Notes: generated by a model not told the origin, from the sequence alone. A DNA stretch of 64,000 nucleotides from Sphingomonadaceae bacterium (GCA_027533105.1 JAPZTW010000004.1:191001-255000), one strand, 5' to 3'. Counted from the stretch's first letter, positions 1 through 8,927 are shown. Translations and numbers: made by a program.

Positions 1-363
1 GGCGATCCCGCCATCGAGGATCGCGACATCGTGCGCGCCGAACAGCTTGAGCATGAACCAGGCGCGGGCCGCGGTCTTCACCGCGCTGTCATCGTAGATC
101 ACGATGCGGCTGCCATCGCCCAGGCCCAGCGACTGCATCCGGCTGGCGAACTTTTCGGGCGGGGGCAGGGTGTTGTCGACCGGCGAAGCGGTATCGACCA
201 GATCGGCCAGGTCCATGAAGACCGCGCCGGGGATATGGCCCGCGAGGTATTCTTCGAGCCCGTTGCGGCCGCTTGCGGGCATGTGCCAGCTGGCGTCGAC
301 GATCCTGAGATCGCTGGCACCCATTTCGTTGGCCAGCCACTCGGTGGTGACAAGACTGTCCAT
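1..363 (-). CDS. sseA: 3-mercaptopyruvate sulfurtransferase, N-terminal part (cut by window edge)
   Basis: This is a two-domain rhodanese-type sulfurtransferase, which moves sulfur from 3-mercaptopyruvate to thiol acceptors or cyanide. Only the first 121 codons are present; the frame stays open to base 1, so the catalytic C-terminal domain lies outside. The start MDSLVTTEWLANEMG is typical of the family. GHIPGAVFMDL (around residues 42-52) and the LDGGI stretch just before the edge are rhodanese signatures. The ATG at 363 follows a GAGGA-type ribosome site. The upstream gap (364-499) contains two GC-rich hairpins but no clear promoter. Confidence 0.85.
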   Translation of the reverse strand, partial: MDSLVTTEWLANEMGASDLRIVDASWHMPASGRNGLEEYLAGHIPGAVFMDLADLVDTASPVDNTLPPPEKFASRMQSLGLGDGSRIVIYDDSAVKTAARAWFMLKLFGAHDVAILDGGIA

Positions 364-450
364 ATTCCTCGCGTCCTCCTGGCTTGGGCCGGGCTGTTGC
401 CCGTGCGGGTGCGCGCGCTCCTCTTCGCTGCACTTGCGAAGGGCTTAACC

Positions 451-487
451 CGCCACGGGGCTGGCGTCGAGGGGGATTCGGACCCCC
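451..487 (-). terminator. Tandem hairpins between two minus-strand genes; possible terminator
   Basis: Read on the minus strand, a perfect 5-bp GGGGG/CCCCC hairpin with loop TCCGAAT lies just after the stop codon at 500, followed by a second hairpin (CGCCA/TGGCG). There is no U-run, so intrinsic termination is weakly supported. The first hairpin resembles a tRNA T-arm and is followed by GCCA, but no tRNA body fits around it. Confidence 0.3.
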
Positions 488-499
488 GTAAACCGGACC

Positions 500-1729
500 T
501 TAGCCGACCGCGCGCTGGCCAAGGCGCGCGAAGGTGCGCGGGCCAAGGTCGAGCCGGAGCGGGCGGAGCGCGCCGCCTGGCTGGTCGGGCAGTTCGCCCA
601 CCACGAAGGTCTGGGCCAGCACCGCCGGCGCGGCATCGGCTCTGGTGGCTTCGACCCGCAGCCGGGCCAGCGGAACGAAGTAGGCCGCGTTACCGGCACG
701 GATCGGGGTGATCATGGCCAGCGGCAGGCGGAACTCGCCCTTTAACTCGGCGCTTTCGCCGGGTGCCAGCTCGGCCAGGGCGTGCCGCTGTTCGAGCCGC
801 TGTTCGGCGCTGGCGATCTGCTGTTCGACCGGGCGCGAGGCATGGGCGCCGACCATATCGGCCTCAACGGTCAGCGCGCCGAGCGGTTCCGGGCCAGTGT
901 TCGTCACCTTCAGGCTGTAAGCCAGCGTCGCGGCCACCAACGAAGCGTCGAGGCGGCGAGCCACCAGCTCAAGCTGCAAGCCGGTGTGGTTGCCGGCCTG
1001 TGCAGCAGGCGCCGGGGCTGGGGCCGGGGTTGGAGCTGGGGCTGGGGCTGGTGGAGCGACCGGGGCCGGTTCCGGTTCGCGGGCGGTTTCCGGCTGCGGC
1101 TTTGCCACGACCGGCGGCTCGAACGCGATTTGCGGCGCGGCTTCGTCGCGGCGGCGGCGCCAGAACAACAGGCTGCCCAGTACCGCCAGCAAGCCAAGGA
1201 CTCCGGCGGCCCAGGGCCACCAGGCGGGCAGGGCAGAAGGTTCGTTCGCGGGCGGAGTCGCTGCGGCGGACGGGGCACTCGGCAGCGCGGTCGGGAATGG
1301 ATCGGCGGCGGGGGTCGCCGAAGCTGCCGCGCCGGGCAGGGCAAGGCCGTCGAGCGGACCTGGTGCGGTGCTGGCCGTGCCCTGCGGCGCGGCGCTGGAC
1401 GCAGCTTGCGTCGCCCTGGGCGCGGGGCGCGGCGCGGCGGTCGTTGCCGCGCGCGGTGAGGCGCTGGATGCGGCACTTGTCGCAGGAGCCGCGCTGGTGG
1501 GCGTGGCGGCGGGGCCGGGTGTCGGCGCAGCCGTCGCGGTCGGGCGCGGGCGGGCGGCGCTGGTGGTCGGATCGTTGGGATCGAAGGGACCGGCCGGGCG
1601 GGCCGTGGGGGTCGACTGGCCGGGGGGCAGGCTGAAAGTGCTCTGCGCCGCCAGCGGCATGGCGGGCAGGCCCAGCGCCAGCGCGGCCAAGGCCATTGCC
1701 AGGGATGCCCTTGCCTGTCGCCCGTTCAC
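500..1729 (-). CDS. Membrane-anchored Pro/Ala-rich protein of unknown function
   Basis: I do not recognise a named family. The 409-aa product has an N-terminal signal-like segment ending at PLAAQ (around 26-30). A long low-complexity Ala/Thr/Pro/Ser region follows, then one transmembrane helix with a WWPWAAGVLGLLAVLG core and RRRR stop-transfer, then a second Pro/Ala linker. The C-terminal domain of about 150 aa contains KVTNTGPEPLG, a pattern seen in CARDB-like beta-sandwich domains. I chose the GTG at 1729 because an AGGGG site lies just upstream and the signal peptide starts there; the open frame extends to 1888 but that part looks non-coding. Topology suggests a periplasmic stalk and a cytoplasmic sandwich domain, or the reverse. 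Confidence 0.7.
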   Translation of the reverse strand: MNGRQARASLAMALAALALGLPAMPLAAQSTFSLPPGQSTPTARPAGPFDPNDPTTSAARPRPTATAAPTPGPAATPTSAAPATSAASSASPRAATTAAPRPAPRATQAASSAAPQGTASTAPGPLDGLALPGAAASATPAADPFPTALPSAPSAAATPPANEPSALPAWWPWAAGVLGLLAVLGSLLFWRRRRDEAAPQIAFEPPVVAKPQPETAREPEPAPVAPPAPAPAPTPAPAPAPAAQAGNHTGLQLELVARRLDASLVAATLAYSLKVTNTGPEPLGALTVEADMVGAHASRPVEQQIASAEQRLEQRHALAELAPGESAELKGEFRLPLAMITPIRAGNAAYFVPLARLRVEATRADAAPAVLAQTFVVGELPDQPGGALRPLRLDLGPRTFARLGQRAVG

Positions 1730-1871
1730 GTCTTGCCCCTTCAATTGACTGCGCCGGCGCCCCCGGCGCGCGGCAAGCCCCCTAGCGATAAAGGCACTGA
1801 ATGGGGAGTGAACTTTCCCCCGCCAAGAGGCCGGGTTGTGCATCACGCGCGTTCGGGGCATTGGCTGTGTC

Positions 1872-2330
1872 ATGTCGGACACACTCAAACCCCTTCACCT
1901 GGGCCAGACCAGCGCGCTTCCCGCCTCTCCCGAAGCGGCCGTGCTGGACTATGTGCCCAACCCGCGCCCCGGGGCGCTGTTCATGGTGCGCTTCGCCGCG
2001 CCGGAATTCACCTCGCTCTGCCCGGTCACCGGCCAGCCCGATTTCGCGCACCTGGTGATCGACTATGCCCCGGGGGAAACCATCGTCGAATCGAAGAGCC
2101 TCAAGCTGTTCCTCGGCGCGTTCCGCAATCATGCCGGTTTTCACGAGGACGTGACGGTCGGCATCGGCCAGCGGCTGTTTGCTGAAATGCAGCCGCGCTG
2201 GTTGCGGATCGGCGGCTACTGGTATCCGCGCGGCGGGATTCCGATCGACGTGTTCTGGCAATCGGGGCCGGTGCCGGATGGGCTGTGGGTGCCCGACCAG
2301 GGCGTGGCCGGCTATCGCGGGCGCGGCTAA
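1872..2330 (+). CDS. queF: NADPH-dependent 7-cyano-7-deazaguanine reductase
   Basis: QueF reduces preQ0 to preQ1 in queuosine tRNA modification, in the cytoplasm. The 152-aa length matches the short, unimodular (YkvM-type) QueF. The nucleophile Cys50 sits in [13 protein letters not shown] with the partner Asp57, and the family signature ESKSLKLF is at about 73-80. The ATG at 1872 was chosen over an upstream start at 1836 because [12 protein letters not shown] is the natural N-terminus. It is divergent from the gene at 500-1729 and stands alone. Confidence 0.95.
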   Translation: MSDTLKPLHLGQTSALPASPEAAVLDYVPNPRPGALFMVRFAAPEFTSLCPVTGQPDFAHLVIDYAPGETIVESKSLKLFLGAFRNHAGFHEDVTVGIGQRLFAEMQPRWLRIGGYWYPRGGIPIDVFWQSGPVPDGLWVPDQGVAGYRGRG

Positions 2331-2447
2331 TCGGTCACACCTGCAACCAAATCGACAGGCGATCGGTGCGAGGGTGGTTTTCCTGACGGGCGGATTGGAC
2401 TAGCGGCGCGCTCGTCCAAAACCCTCCCAACAAGGACCATCCAATCC

Positions 2448-4691
2448 ATGCGCACCAAGCTGCTGCTGAGCCTTTCGGCCATTGCCGTCGTTGCCACTTC
2501 GGCCCCCGCCTTCGCCCAGGAATCGAGCGACGAAGCCCGCCTCGGCGAAATCATCGTGACCGCCCAGCGGCGCGAGGAAAACCTGCAGGACGTGCCCGTT
2601 TCGGTCGCCACCCTGGGTGGTGAAACCCTAGCCGCCGTCAGCGGCGCCGGGGCCGACATCCGCGCCCTGTCGGGCCGCGTGCCCAGCCTGAACATCGAAA
2701 GCTCGTTCGGCCGCACCTTCCCGCGCTTCTACATCCGTGGCCTGGGCAACACCGATTTCGACCTCAACGCCTCGCAGCCGGTCAGCCTGGTTTATGACGA
2801 TGTCGTGCTGGAAAACCCGATCTTGAAGGGCTTCCCGGTGTTCGACCTTGACCGCGTCGAAGTGCTGCGCGGGCCGCAGGGCACCCTGTTCGGCCGCAAC
2901 ACCCCGGCCGGGATCGTCAAGTTCGATACGGCCAAGCCGACCTCGAAGAACAACTACCTGCGCGCCAGCTGGGGCAGCTTCCAGACCGTCAACGTCGAAG
3001 GTGGCGTTGGCGGCGAGCTGGTCGATGGCATTTCGGCCCGCCTGTCGGTGCTCTATCAGCGGCGCGACGACTGGGTCGACAACCTCGATGCTGCCGGTGA
3101 GAACAACCTTGAAGGGTTCGACGATATCGCCGCCCGCCTGCAGATCCAGGCTGACCTGAGCGATGCCTTCACCGTTCGCCTGGTTGGCCAGGTGCGCGAT
3201 TTTGACGGCACCGCTCGCCTGTTCCGCGCCAATGCCTTTGCCAAGGGCAGCAACAAGCTGATCGGCCTGGGTGGCCCGACCACCGAGTTCAAGCGCAACC
3301 AGACCCGCGCCGATGGTCTGAACTTCCAGAGCCTGCGCAATTACAACGCCGGCATGACCGCCGAATATGACGCCGGTCCGCTGACCATCACCTCGGTGAC
3401 CAGCTACTGGAACGGCAACCTCTACAGCCGCGGCGATATCGATGGTGGCTTTGGCAATGTCTTTGCGCCCACCATGGGCCCGGGCGTGATCCCGTTCTCG
3501 GCCCAGTCGCAGGACAACGTGCCGAGCCTGGACCAGTTCACCCAGGAACTGCGCTTTGCCAGCAACAACACCGGTGGCCTGGGCTATCAGTTCGGCCTGT
3601 TCTACCTGAACGAAAAGCTGGACATCACCAGCTTCGACTTCGGCAGCCCGACCGACACCACCCCGGCCGCTGTCGCCACGCAGCGCCAGGACAGCACGGC
3701 CTGGGGCCTGTTCGGCTCGCTCTCGTACGAGTTCGAGAATGGCCTGAAGCTGCAGGGCGGCATGCGCTACAACGATGACAAGCGCACCATGGTTGCGGCC
3801 CGTCCGACCGACACCCGCCCCGGCTTCCTGGGCTTCGGTGGCCCGGTGCCGACCGTCACCACCCGCGTCGCCGATGACGTGCTGACCTGGGATCTCGCCG
3901 CCTCGATGCCGGTGAGCGAGGACGTCAACCTGTTCGCCCGCGTGGCCAAGGGTTATCGCGCCCCGTCGATCCAGGCCCGCCTGCTGTTCGGCCGCACCCC
4001 GTCGGTGGCGCAGAGCGAAACCACCATGAGCTATGAAGCCGGGCTCAAGTCGACCCTGGCCGATGGCAAGGTGCGCTTCAACCTGACCGGGTTCTACTTC
4101 GATACCAAGAACCTGCAGCTGACCGCCGTGGGTGGGGCCTCGAACTTCACCACGCTGCTCAATGCCGCGAAGGTCGATGGTTACGGCTTCGAAGCCGAAT
4201 TCGAAGCCAAGCCGGTTGAGCGCCTGACCCTCACTGCCGGCCTCTCGTACAACCACAACGAGATCAAGGACGCGGGCGCCTTCGTCGCTGGCTGCGGCGC
4301 GCCGTGCACCGTGCTTGATCCGGTTCGCGTCGGCAGCCCGGGGATCTTCTCGATCAACGGCAACCAGCTGCCGCAGAGCCCGCGCTGGATCGCCAACTGG
4401 ACGGCCGGTTACGCCGCCCCGATGGGCGATGGCGAAGCCTATGTCTTCACCGACTGGGCTTACCGCTCGAAGGTGCAGTTCTTCCTGTATGAATCGGTCG
4501 AATTCAGCGACGACAACATGCTCGAAGGCGGCCTGCGCGTGGGCTACCGCACCGACAAGTTCGACGTTGCCGCCTTCGCCCGCAACATCACCAACGATGT
4601 TTCGGCCGTCTCGGGGATCGACTTCAACAACCTGACCGCGATGGTCAACGAACCGCGCGTGTTCGGCGTGGAAGCCTCGATCAAGTTCTGA
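2448..4691 (+). CDS. TonB-dependent outer-membrane receptor
   Basis: This 747-aa receptor imports an unknown ligand across the outer membrane using TonB energy. Residues 1-24 form a signal peptide ending AFAQ. A TonB-box-like segment GEIIVTAQRREENLQDVPVS follows, then the plug domain with VEVLRGPQGTLFGRNTPAGI, and a beta-barrel ending in the aromatic terminus EASIKF. The style is the one greatly expanded in sphingomonads. No transport or catabolic gene is adjacent, so substrate cannot be inferred. Transcription ends at the strong hairpin at 4718. Confidence 0.95.
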   Translation: MRTKLLLSLSAIAVVATSAPAFAQESSDEARLGEIIVTAQRREENLQDVPVSVATLGGETLAAVSGAGADIRALSGRVPSLNIESSFGRTFPRFYIRGLGNTDFDLNASQPVSLVYDDVVLENPILKGFPVFDLDRVEVLRGPQGTLFGRNTPAGIVKFDTAKPTSKNNYLRASWGSFQTVNVEGGVGGELVDGISARLSVLYQRRDDWVDNLDAAGENNLEGFDDIAARLQIQADLSDAFTVRLVGQVRDFDGTARLFRANAFAKGSNKLIGLGGPTTEFKRNQTRADGLNFQSLRNYNAGMTAEYDAGPLTITSVTSYWNGNLYSRGDIDGGFGNVFAPTMGPGVIPFSAQSQDNVPSLDQFTQELRFASNNTGGLGYQFGLFYLNEKLDITSFDFGSPTDTTPAAVATQRQDSTAWGLFGSLSYEFENGLKLQGGMRYNDDKRTMVAARPTDTRPGFLGFGGPVPTVTTRVADDVLTWDLAASMPVSEDVNLFARVAKGYRAPSIQARLLFGRTPSVAQSETTMSYEAGLKSTLADGKVRFNLTGFYFDTKNLQLTAVGGASNFTTLLNAAKVDGYGFEAEFEAKPVERLTLTAGLSYNHNEIKDAGAFVAGCGAPCTVLDPVRVGSPGIFSINGNQLPQSPRWIANWTAGYAAPMGDGEAYVFTDWAYRSKVQFFLYESVEFSDDNMLEGGLRVGYRTDKFDVAAFARNITNDVSAVSGIDFNNLTAMVNEPRVFGVEASIKF

Positions 4692-4717
4692 TCGCGGGCT
4701 AGCGCCTGAAACGAAAG

Positions 4718-4746
4718 GCCCCGCCGGAGCAATCCGGCGGGGCTTT
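4718..4746. terminator. Strong bidirectional intrinsic terminator
   Basis: A perfect 10-bp stem (GCCCCGCCGG / CCGGCGGGGC, loop AGCAAT) is followed by TTT on the plus strand and, read in reverse, by CCTTTCG. It sits between the convergent ends of the TonB receptor and the kynureninase-like gene and can serve both. Confidence 0.85.
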
Positions 4747-4752
4747 CTCGTG

Positions 4753-5856
4753 TCAGGGCTTCAGGATCGCCAGCAGCGCATCCACATCGGCTTCATCCTG
4801 GTACAGGGCAAAGCCGATCCGCAGCACATCGTCGCGCAGGTCGGTGACCACGCCCTTGCTGTCGAGCATGGCGTAAAGCGCCGGGGCAGCCTCGCCCTTG
4901 AAGGCCAGGAAGCGGGCGCGCGGGTCCGAGATCAGGGCCAGCTCCGGCAGCGGATCGGCAGCGCGGAAGCGGGCCTTGAGCCGGTCGCAATGCGCGCTGA
5001 TCGCGGCGGTGGTCAGGCCCTCGCTGGCCAGCATCCGCTGCACCGCGTTGAAGCGGTAAAGGGCGGAAGGATCGAAGGTGCTGCCCAGGAAGCGGCGGCC
5101 ATCCGGCGCATAGCCGACCCCGCCCTGCTTCGCGGCCAGGTCATCGAAGGCGGCGAACCAGCCGGTAAACTCCGGGCGCGGGCCGAAGCCGGGGGGACAG
5201 TGCAGGAAGCACACGCCTTCGCCGGCCATCGCATATTTGTAGCCGCCGGACAGGTAGAACACCCGGTCCGCAATGCCCGACAGGTCGGTCGGCGTGGCCA
5301 TGAAGCCATGATAGCCGTCGATCACTACCCACGGCCCATCGGGGCGGGCGAGGGCGGCCAGGCGTTCGAGCCCTTCCAGCACGCGACCCGAATTGAACTG
5401 GACCTGGCTGGCGAAGATCAGGTCGAAGCCGCCCGCCTCGGCCCGCGCGACCACGTCGTCGAGCGGCACAGTGGTCAGCTCGATCCACCCGGCCTCGGCC
5501 CAGCGCAGCGACTGGCGGCGGAAGGAATGGAACTCGCCATCGCTCGCCAGCACCCGCGGGCAGGCCATCGGCAAGGCGGAGACGATCCGCACCAGCAGTT
5601 CGTGGGTGTTGGGGGCAAAGGCGATGGTGGCCGGATCGGGCAGGGCGAGTTCGGCGGCGATATGGTGCTGCGCCTCGGGGATCACTTCGCCGAACACCCG
5701 GTCCCACTTGTGATCGGCCAGCCGCGCGGCATCGTCCCAGGCTTCGCCATGGCCCGCCCAGCTGGCATCGGGCCACAGGTGGTGGCTGTGCGCGGCAAAG
5801 TGCAGCCGGTCCGGATTGGCGGCGAGGGCGCGGGAAAACAGGTGCTTGAAGCTCAT
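4753..5856 (-). CDS. Kynureninase-like PLP enzyme (class V aminotransferase fold)
   Basis: The probable reaction is hydrolysis of L-kynurenine to anthranilate and alanine. The 367-aa protein has fold-type I PLP features: HSHHLWP near residues 23-29, a VVIDGYHGF cofactor site (Asp180, His183), and the Schiff-base lysine Lys207 in LSGGYKYAMAGEG. It is somewhat shorter than the usual 400-420-aa KynU. The ATG at 5856 overlaps the stop of the upstream tryptophan dioxygenase gene (ATGA), implying coupled translation, and this context is the main support for kynureninase over another class V enzyme. Confidence 0.8.
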   Translation of the reverse strand: MSFKHLFSRALAANPDRLHFAAHSHHLWPDASWAGHGEAWDDAARLADHKWDRVFGEVIPEAQHHIAAELALPDPATIAFAPNTHELLVRIVSALPMACPRVLASDGEFHSFRRQSLRWAEAGWIELTTVPLDDVVARAEAGGFDLIFASQVQFNSGRVLEGLERLAALARPDGPWVVIDGYHGFMATPTDLSGIADRVFYLSGGYKYAMAGEGVCFLHCPPGFGPRPEFTGWFAAFDDLAAKQGGVGYAPDGRRFLGSTFDPSALYRFNAVQRMLASEGLTTAAISAHCDRLKARFRAADPLPELALISDPRARFLAFKGEAAPALYAMLDSKGVVTDLRDDVLRIGFALYQDEADVDALLAILKP

Positions 5857-6647
5857 AGCGAGGTCCGCAGGCTCCACAATTCCGGAAAGGCGCGCTTGCC
5901 CAGCGTCGAATGGAGATAGGCCGCGCCCGCCGTGCCGCCGGTGCCGCGCTTGCCGCCGATCACGCGCTCCACGGTCAGCACGTGCTTGTGCCGCCAGGTG
6001 GCCATGGCATCGTCGAGGTCGACCAGCTTTTCGGCCAGCTGATAGAGCTCCCAATAGCGGTCGGTGTGGCGATAGACTTCGAGGAAGGCCGCCTCGACAG
6101 CCGCGTTGGCTTCATAAGGCTGCGTGACGTCGCGCTCCAGCACCTCGGCCGGGATGGCGAGGCCCGCCCGCGCCGCCGCGGCAATCGCATCGTCCCACAG
6201 GCTGGGCGCAGCCAGCGCCGCCGCCATCGCAGCGCGCGCTTCGGGCCGGTCCTCCTGGTAGGACAGGAGCCGCGCGTCCTTCAGCCCCAGCATGTATTCC
6301 ACGGTACGGAACTGGTCCGACTGGAAGCCGCTCGAAGGCCCCAGCACGTCGCGGAAGCGGGTGTAATCGCTTGGCGTCATGGTGGCGAGCACGTCCCAGC
6401 TCAGTGTCATCACCGCCTGGATCCGGCTGACCCGGGCCAGCGCCTTGTAGGCCGGGACCAGGGCATCGGCCTGAACCTGGCTCTTGGCCAGCCGCAGCTC
6501 GCGGATCATCTGCTTGAGCCACAGTTCCTTGGTCTGGTGGATGACGATGAACAGCATCTCGTCATCGCAATCGGACTGCGGGTGCTGGCAGGCCAGCAGG
6601 TCATCCAGCGCCAGATAGCGCGCATAGGTCATGGTCGGATCGGTCAT
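5853..6647 (-). CDS. kynA: Tryptophan 2,3-dioxygenase
   Basis: This heme enzyme opens the indole ring of L-tryptophan to give N-formylkynurenine. The 264-aa sequence carries FIVIHQTKELWLKQ near residues 33-46, SSGFQSDQFR, and the C-terminal HVLTVERVIGGKRGTGGT block with the family's conserved heme-region histidine. The ATG at 6647 has a GGAG ribosome site. It is the first gene of a two-gene operon with the kynureninase-like gene. No kynurenine formamidase lies in the window, so that step must be encoded elsewhere or be supplied by a general hydrolase. Confidence 0.95.
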   Translation of the reverse strand: MTDPTMTYARYLALDDLLACQHPQSDCDDEMLFIVIHQTKELWLKQMIRELRLAKSQVQADALVPAYKALARVSRIQAVMTLSWDVLATMTPSDYTRFRDVLGPSSGFQSDQFRTVEYMLGLKDARLLSYQEDRPEARAAMAAALAAPSLWDDAIAAAARAGLAIPAEVLERDVTQPYEANAAVEAAFLEVYRHTDRYWELYQLAEKLVDLDDAMATWRHKHVLTVERVIGGKRGTGGTAGAAYLHSTLGKRAFPELWSLRTSL

Positions 6648-6661
6648 GGAGACTCCATAGC

Positions 6662-6750
6662 TTCGTCATTGCGAGGAGCGAAGCGACGAAGCAATCCAGA
6701 GCGAAGTTACACACCGCTCTGGATTGCTTCGCTACGCTCGCAATGACGAA
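6662..6750. repeat. Dispersed palindromic repeat (REP-like, GCAATCCAGAGC type)
   Basis: A long inverted repeat has outer arms TTCGTCATTGCGAG and CTCGCAATGACGAA and inner arms GAAGCAATCCAGAGC and GCTCTGGATTGCTTC; the left arm carries a 6-base insertion. This motif is a common dispersed intergenic palindrome of proteobacteria. It lies between kynA and the acyl-CoA dehydrogenase gene, and may act as a transcript-stabilising or terminating structure. Confidence 0.85.
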
Positions 6751-6759
6751 ATCTGGAGA

Positions 6760-7914
6760 TCAGCGCGTGCCCAGCCCGCGCGCGATAATCCCGCGCAGGA
6801 TTTCGCGTGTGCCGCCGCGCAGCGACCAGCTGGGTGCATTGTGGACGATGTTGGCGAGGACCGAGGCATAGGCCCCGGCCGCGCGGGGATCGGCCTCGGC
6901 ATCGACCAGCTCGCGGGCAATCTCGGGCAGGGCCTGTTCGAACAGCGCGCCCACGTCCTTGACGATCGCGGCCTGAAGGTTGGCGTTCTGGTGCTCTTGC
7001 AGCATTCCGGCAACCGAGCGCGACAGGCGGCGCAGCACCGCCAGACGCGCGGTCACGCGGCCCACGGTGATCTGAGCGGCATCGCTGTCGCGGCCTTTAA
7101 GCACCTCGATCAGCTGGACCATCAGCTCGATCGAGGAGAGGAACCGTTCGGGGCCGGAGCGTTCGAAGGCCAACTCGCTCATCACCTGGTCCCAGCCCTG
7201 ACCCTCTTCGCCGAGCAACATGTCGGCCGGGACGATGGCGTCCTCGAAATGCATCTCGTTGAAGTGGTGCTGGCCGGCCAGGTCGATGATCGGCTTGATC
7301 GTCAGGCCGGGGGTGTTCTTGAGATCGACCAGCAGCTGGCTGGTGCCCATGTGGCGATCCGCCGGGGTGCCGCTGGTGCGGCAGAACAGGATCACATAGT
7401 CCGCCTCGTGGGCGAAGCTGGTCCAGACCTTGGTCCCGGTTACGCGATAGACATCGCCGTCCTTCACCGCCTTGGTGCGGGTGGCGGCAAGGTCGGAGCC
7501 CGAATCCGGCTCGCTCATCCCGATCCCGAACGACAGTTCGCCCGCCGCGATGCGGGGCAGGAAGGCCTGCTTCTGGGCTTCGGTGCCGAACTTGAGAATC
7601 GAGGGGCCGGACTGGCGATCGGCAATCCAGTGCGCGCCGACCGGCGCCCCGGCAGCCAGGCATTCCTCGACGATCACGGCGCGTTCGAAGGCGCTGCGCT
7701 CGTGCCCGCCATATTGCTTCGGCCAGGTCATGCCGAGATAGCCGGCCTGGCCCATCGCGCGGCTGAAGCCGCGGTCATAGCCATACCAGTTGTCGCTGCG
7801 CTGGCGCGGGGTGCGGCTGGCCAGTTGCTGGTCCAGGAAAGCGCGGAACTCGGCGCGCAGGGCAACAACCTCGGCGCTGTCGGCCGGCGGGGCGGGGAAG
7901 GGAATCGCAGTCAT
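6760..7914 (-). CDS. Acyl-CoA dehydrogenase family protein (FAD-binding subunit)
   Basis: The 384-aa protein is a flavin acyl-CoA dehydrogenase. It shows GIGMSEPDSGSDLAATRT and VTGTKVWTSFAHEADYV of the middle domain, then a C-terminal helical domain ending SWSLRGGTREILRGIIARGL. The ATG at 7914 overlaps the stop of the upstream acyl-CoA dehydrogenase gene (ATGA). Paired ORFs of this kind often form heteromeric enzymes on bulky CoA thioesters such as steroid side chains; that is inference. The natural substrate is not visible. Confidence 0.9.
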   Translation of the reverse strand: MTAIPFPAPPADSAEVVALRAEFRAFLDQQLASRTPRQRSDNWYGYDRGFSRAMGQAGYLGMTWPKQYGGHERSAFERAVIVEECLAAGAPVGAHWIADRQSGPSILKFGTEAQKQAFLPRIAAGELSFGIGMSEPDSGSDLAATRTKAVKDGDVYRVTGTKVWTSFAHEADYVILFCRTSGTPADRHMGTSQLLVDLKNTPGLTIKPIIDLAGQHHFNEMHFEDAIVPADMLLGEEGQGWDQVMSELAFERSGPERFLSSIELMVQLIEVLKGRDSDAAQITVGRVTARLAVLRRLSRSVAGMLQEHQNANLQAAIVKDVGALFEQALPEIARELVDAEADPRAAGAYASVLANIVHNAPSWSLRGGTREILRGIIARGLGTR

Positions 7915-8900
7915 AGTGCAGTCACCATCGGCCAGTAGCCCGGGCCGCCCGCAGCGATTGCGGCAGAGCCCAGCAGTTTCGCCCAGGATACCTGGCCGCC
8001 GAATTCGTCGCGCCAGGTCCACAGCGAGGTGGTGTAAAGGTGGAGGCGGTGCTCGCGGGTGAAGCCGATTGCGCCGTGCATCTGGGTGGCGATGCTGGCA
8101 CCGGCTCCGGCGGCCTCACGGGCGCGCAGGCTGCCCGCGGCCACGCCCAGCACGTCACGGCGGGCGAGGGCTTCCCCGGCCAGGTCGGCGGCGGCGGTGG
8201 CGCAGGCCAGTTCGCCGGCCAGCTTGGCCAGTTCGTGCTGCACCACCTGGTTCTTCTGCAGCGGCTTGCCGAACTGGACGCGGGTGGCGGTGTGGCTGAG
8301 CGTCAGGTCCAGCGCGGCTTCCAGCGCTCCGGCGATCTGGTAGGTGCGCACGGTTGCGCCCCCGGCCAGCGGACACCACGGCAGCGCTGCCTCGGCATCG
8401 ACGGCCCAGTCAAGCGCGAGGCTGGGGCGCGGGTGGAAATTGAGCGCGGTGCCGGCTTCGGCCACCGACCAGCCTGAACGCGGCACACGGTAAAGCTTGT
8501 CCCCCACGGCGAGGGCCAGGCAATCGAGCTGCTCACCCCAGGCGACGCGGGCGACGGTGCTGGTGAGGCGGCCATTGCTGATGGTCAGATCGTCGGCGCG
8601 GGCCAGCCCGGCGGGGCCTGCGGCCAGCGGCAGACCGGCGGCGGCGAGCAGCTGGTTGGCGGCCATCGTTTCCGCGACCGGCAGCGGCATGGCGTGGCTG
8701 CCCAGCAGGCGCAGCGCCTCGCCCGCTTCGGCAAGGGAGAGGCCGAACCCGCCCTGGTCCTCGGTCAGCAGGGCTAGCGGCAGGCCCATTTCCTCAACCT
8801 CGGCCCACAGCGCGGGCAGCCATTGCCCCCCGCGCGCGGCGGCTTGCGCTGTATCGTCGAGCGACCGCTCGAACAGCCGCGTGATCATCTCTGCAAGCAT
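7911..8900 (-). CDS. Acyl-CoA dehydrogenase family protein (shorter partner)
   Basis: The 329-aa protein belongs to the acyl-CoA dehydrogenase superfamily but has a shortened middle beta domain. The C-terminal domain shows TRVQFGKPLQKNQVVQHELA (FAD-contacting Arg and Gln) and QMHGAIGFTREHRLHLY. Four-base overlap with the downstream longer paralogue implies a 1:1 product and probably a heteromer. An in-frame ATG at 8888 (MITRLF) is an alternative start. Confidence 0.88.
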   Translation of the reverse strand: MLAEMITRLFERSLDDTAQAAARGGQWLPALWAEVEEMGLPLALLTEDQGGFGLSLAEAGEALRLLGSHAMPLPVAETMAANQLLAAAGLPLAAGPAGLARADDLTISNGRLTSTVARVAWGEQLDCLALAVGDKLYRVPRSGWSVAEAGTALNFHPRPSLALDWAVDAEAALPWCPLAGGATVRTYQIAGALEAALDLTLSHTATRVQFGKPLQKNQVVQHELAKLAGELACATAAADLAGEALARRDVLGVAAGSLRAREAAGAGASIATQMHGAIGFTREHRLHLYTTSLWTWRDEFGGQVSWAKLLGSAAIAAGGPGYWPMVTAL

Positions 8901-8927
8901 CTAATGACCGTCCCTGCGTAAGTTATA

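Noticed and set aside
451..500. SAM-II-like or tmRNA-like leader of the sulfurtransferase gene.
   Set aside because: The conserved A-rich and pseudoknot parts of SAM-II are missing, and no tag-coding segment or acceptor pairing for tmRNA can be found.
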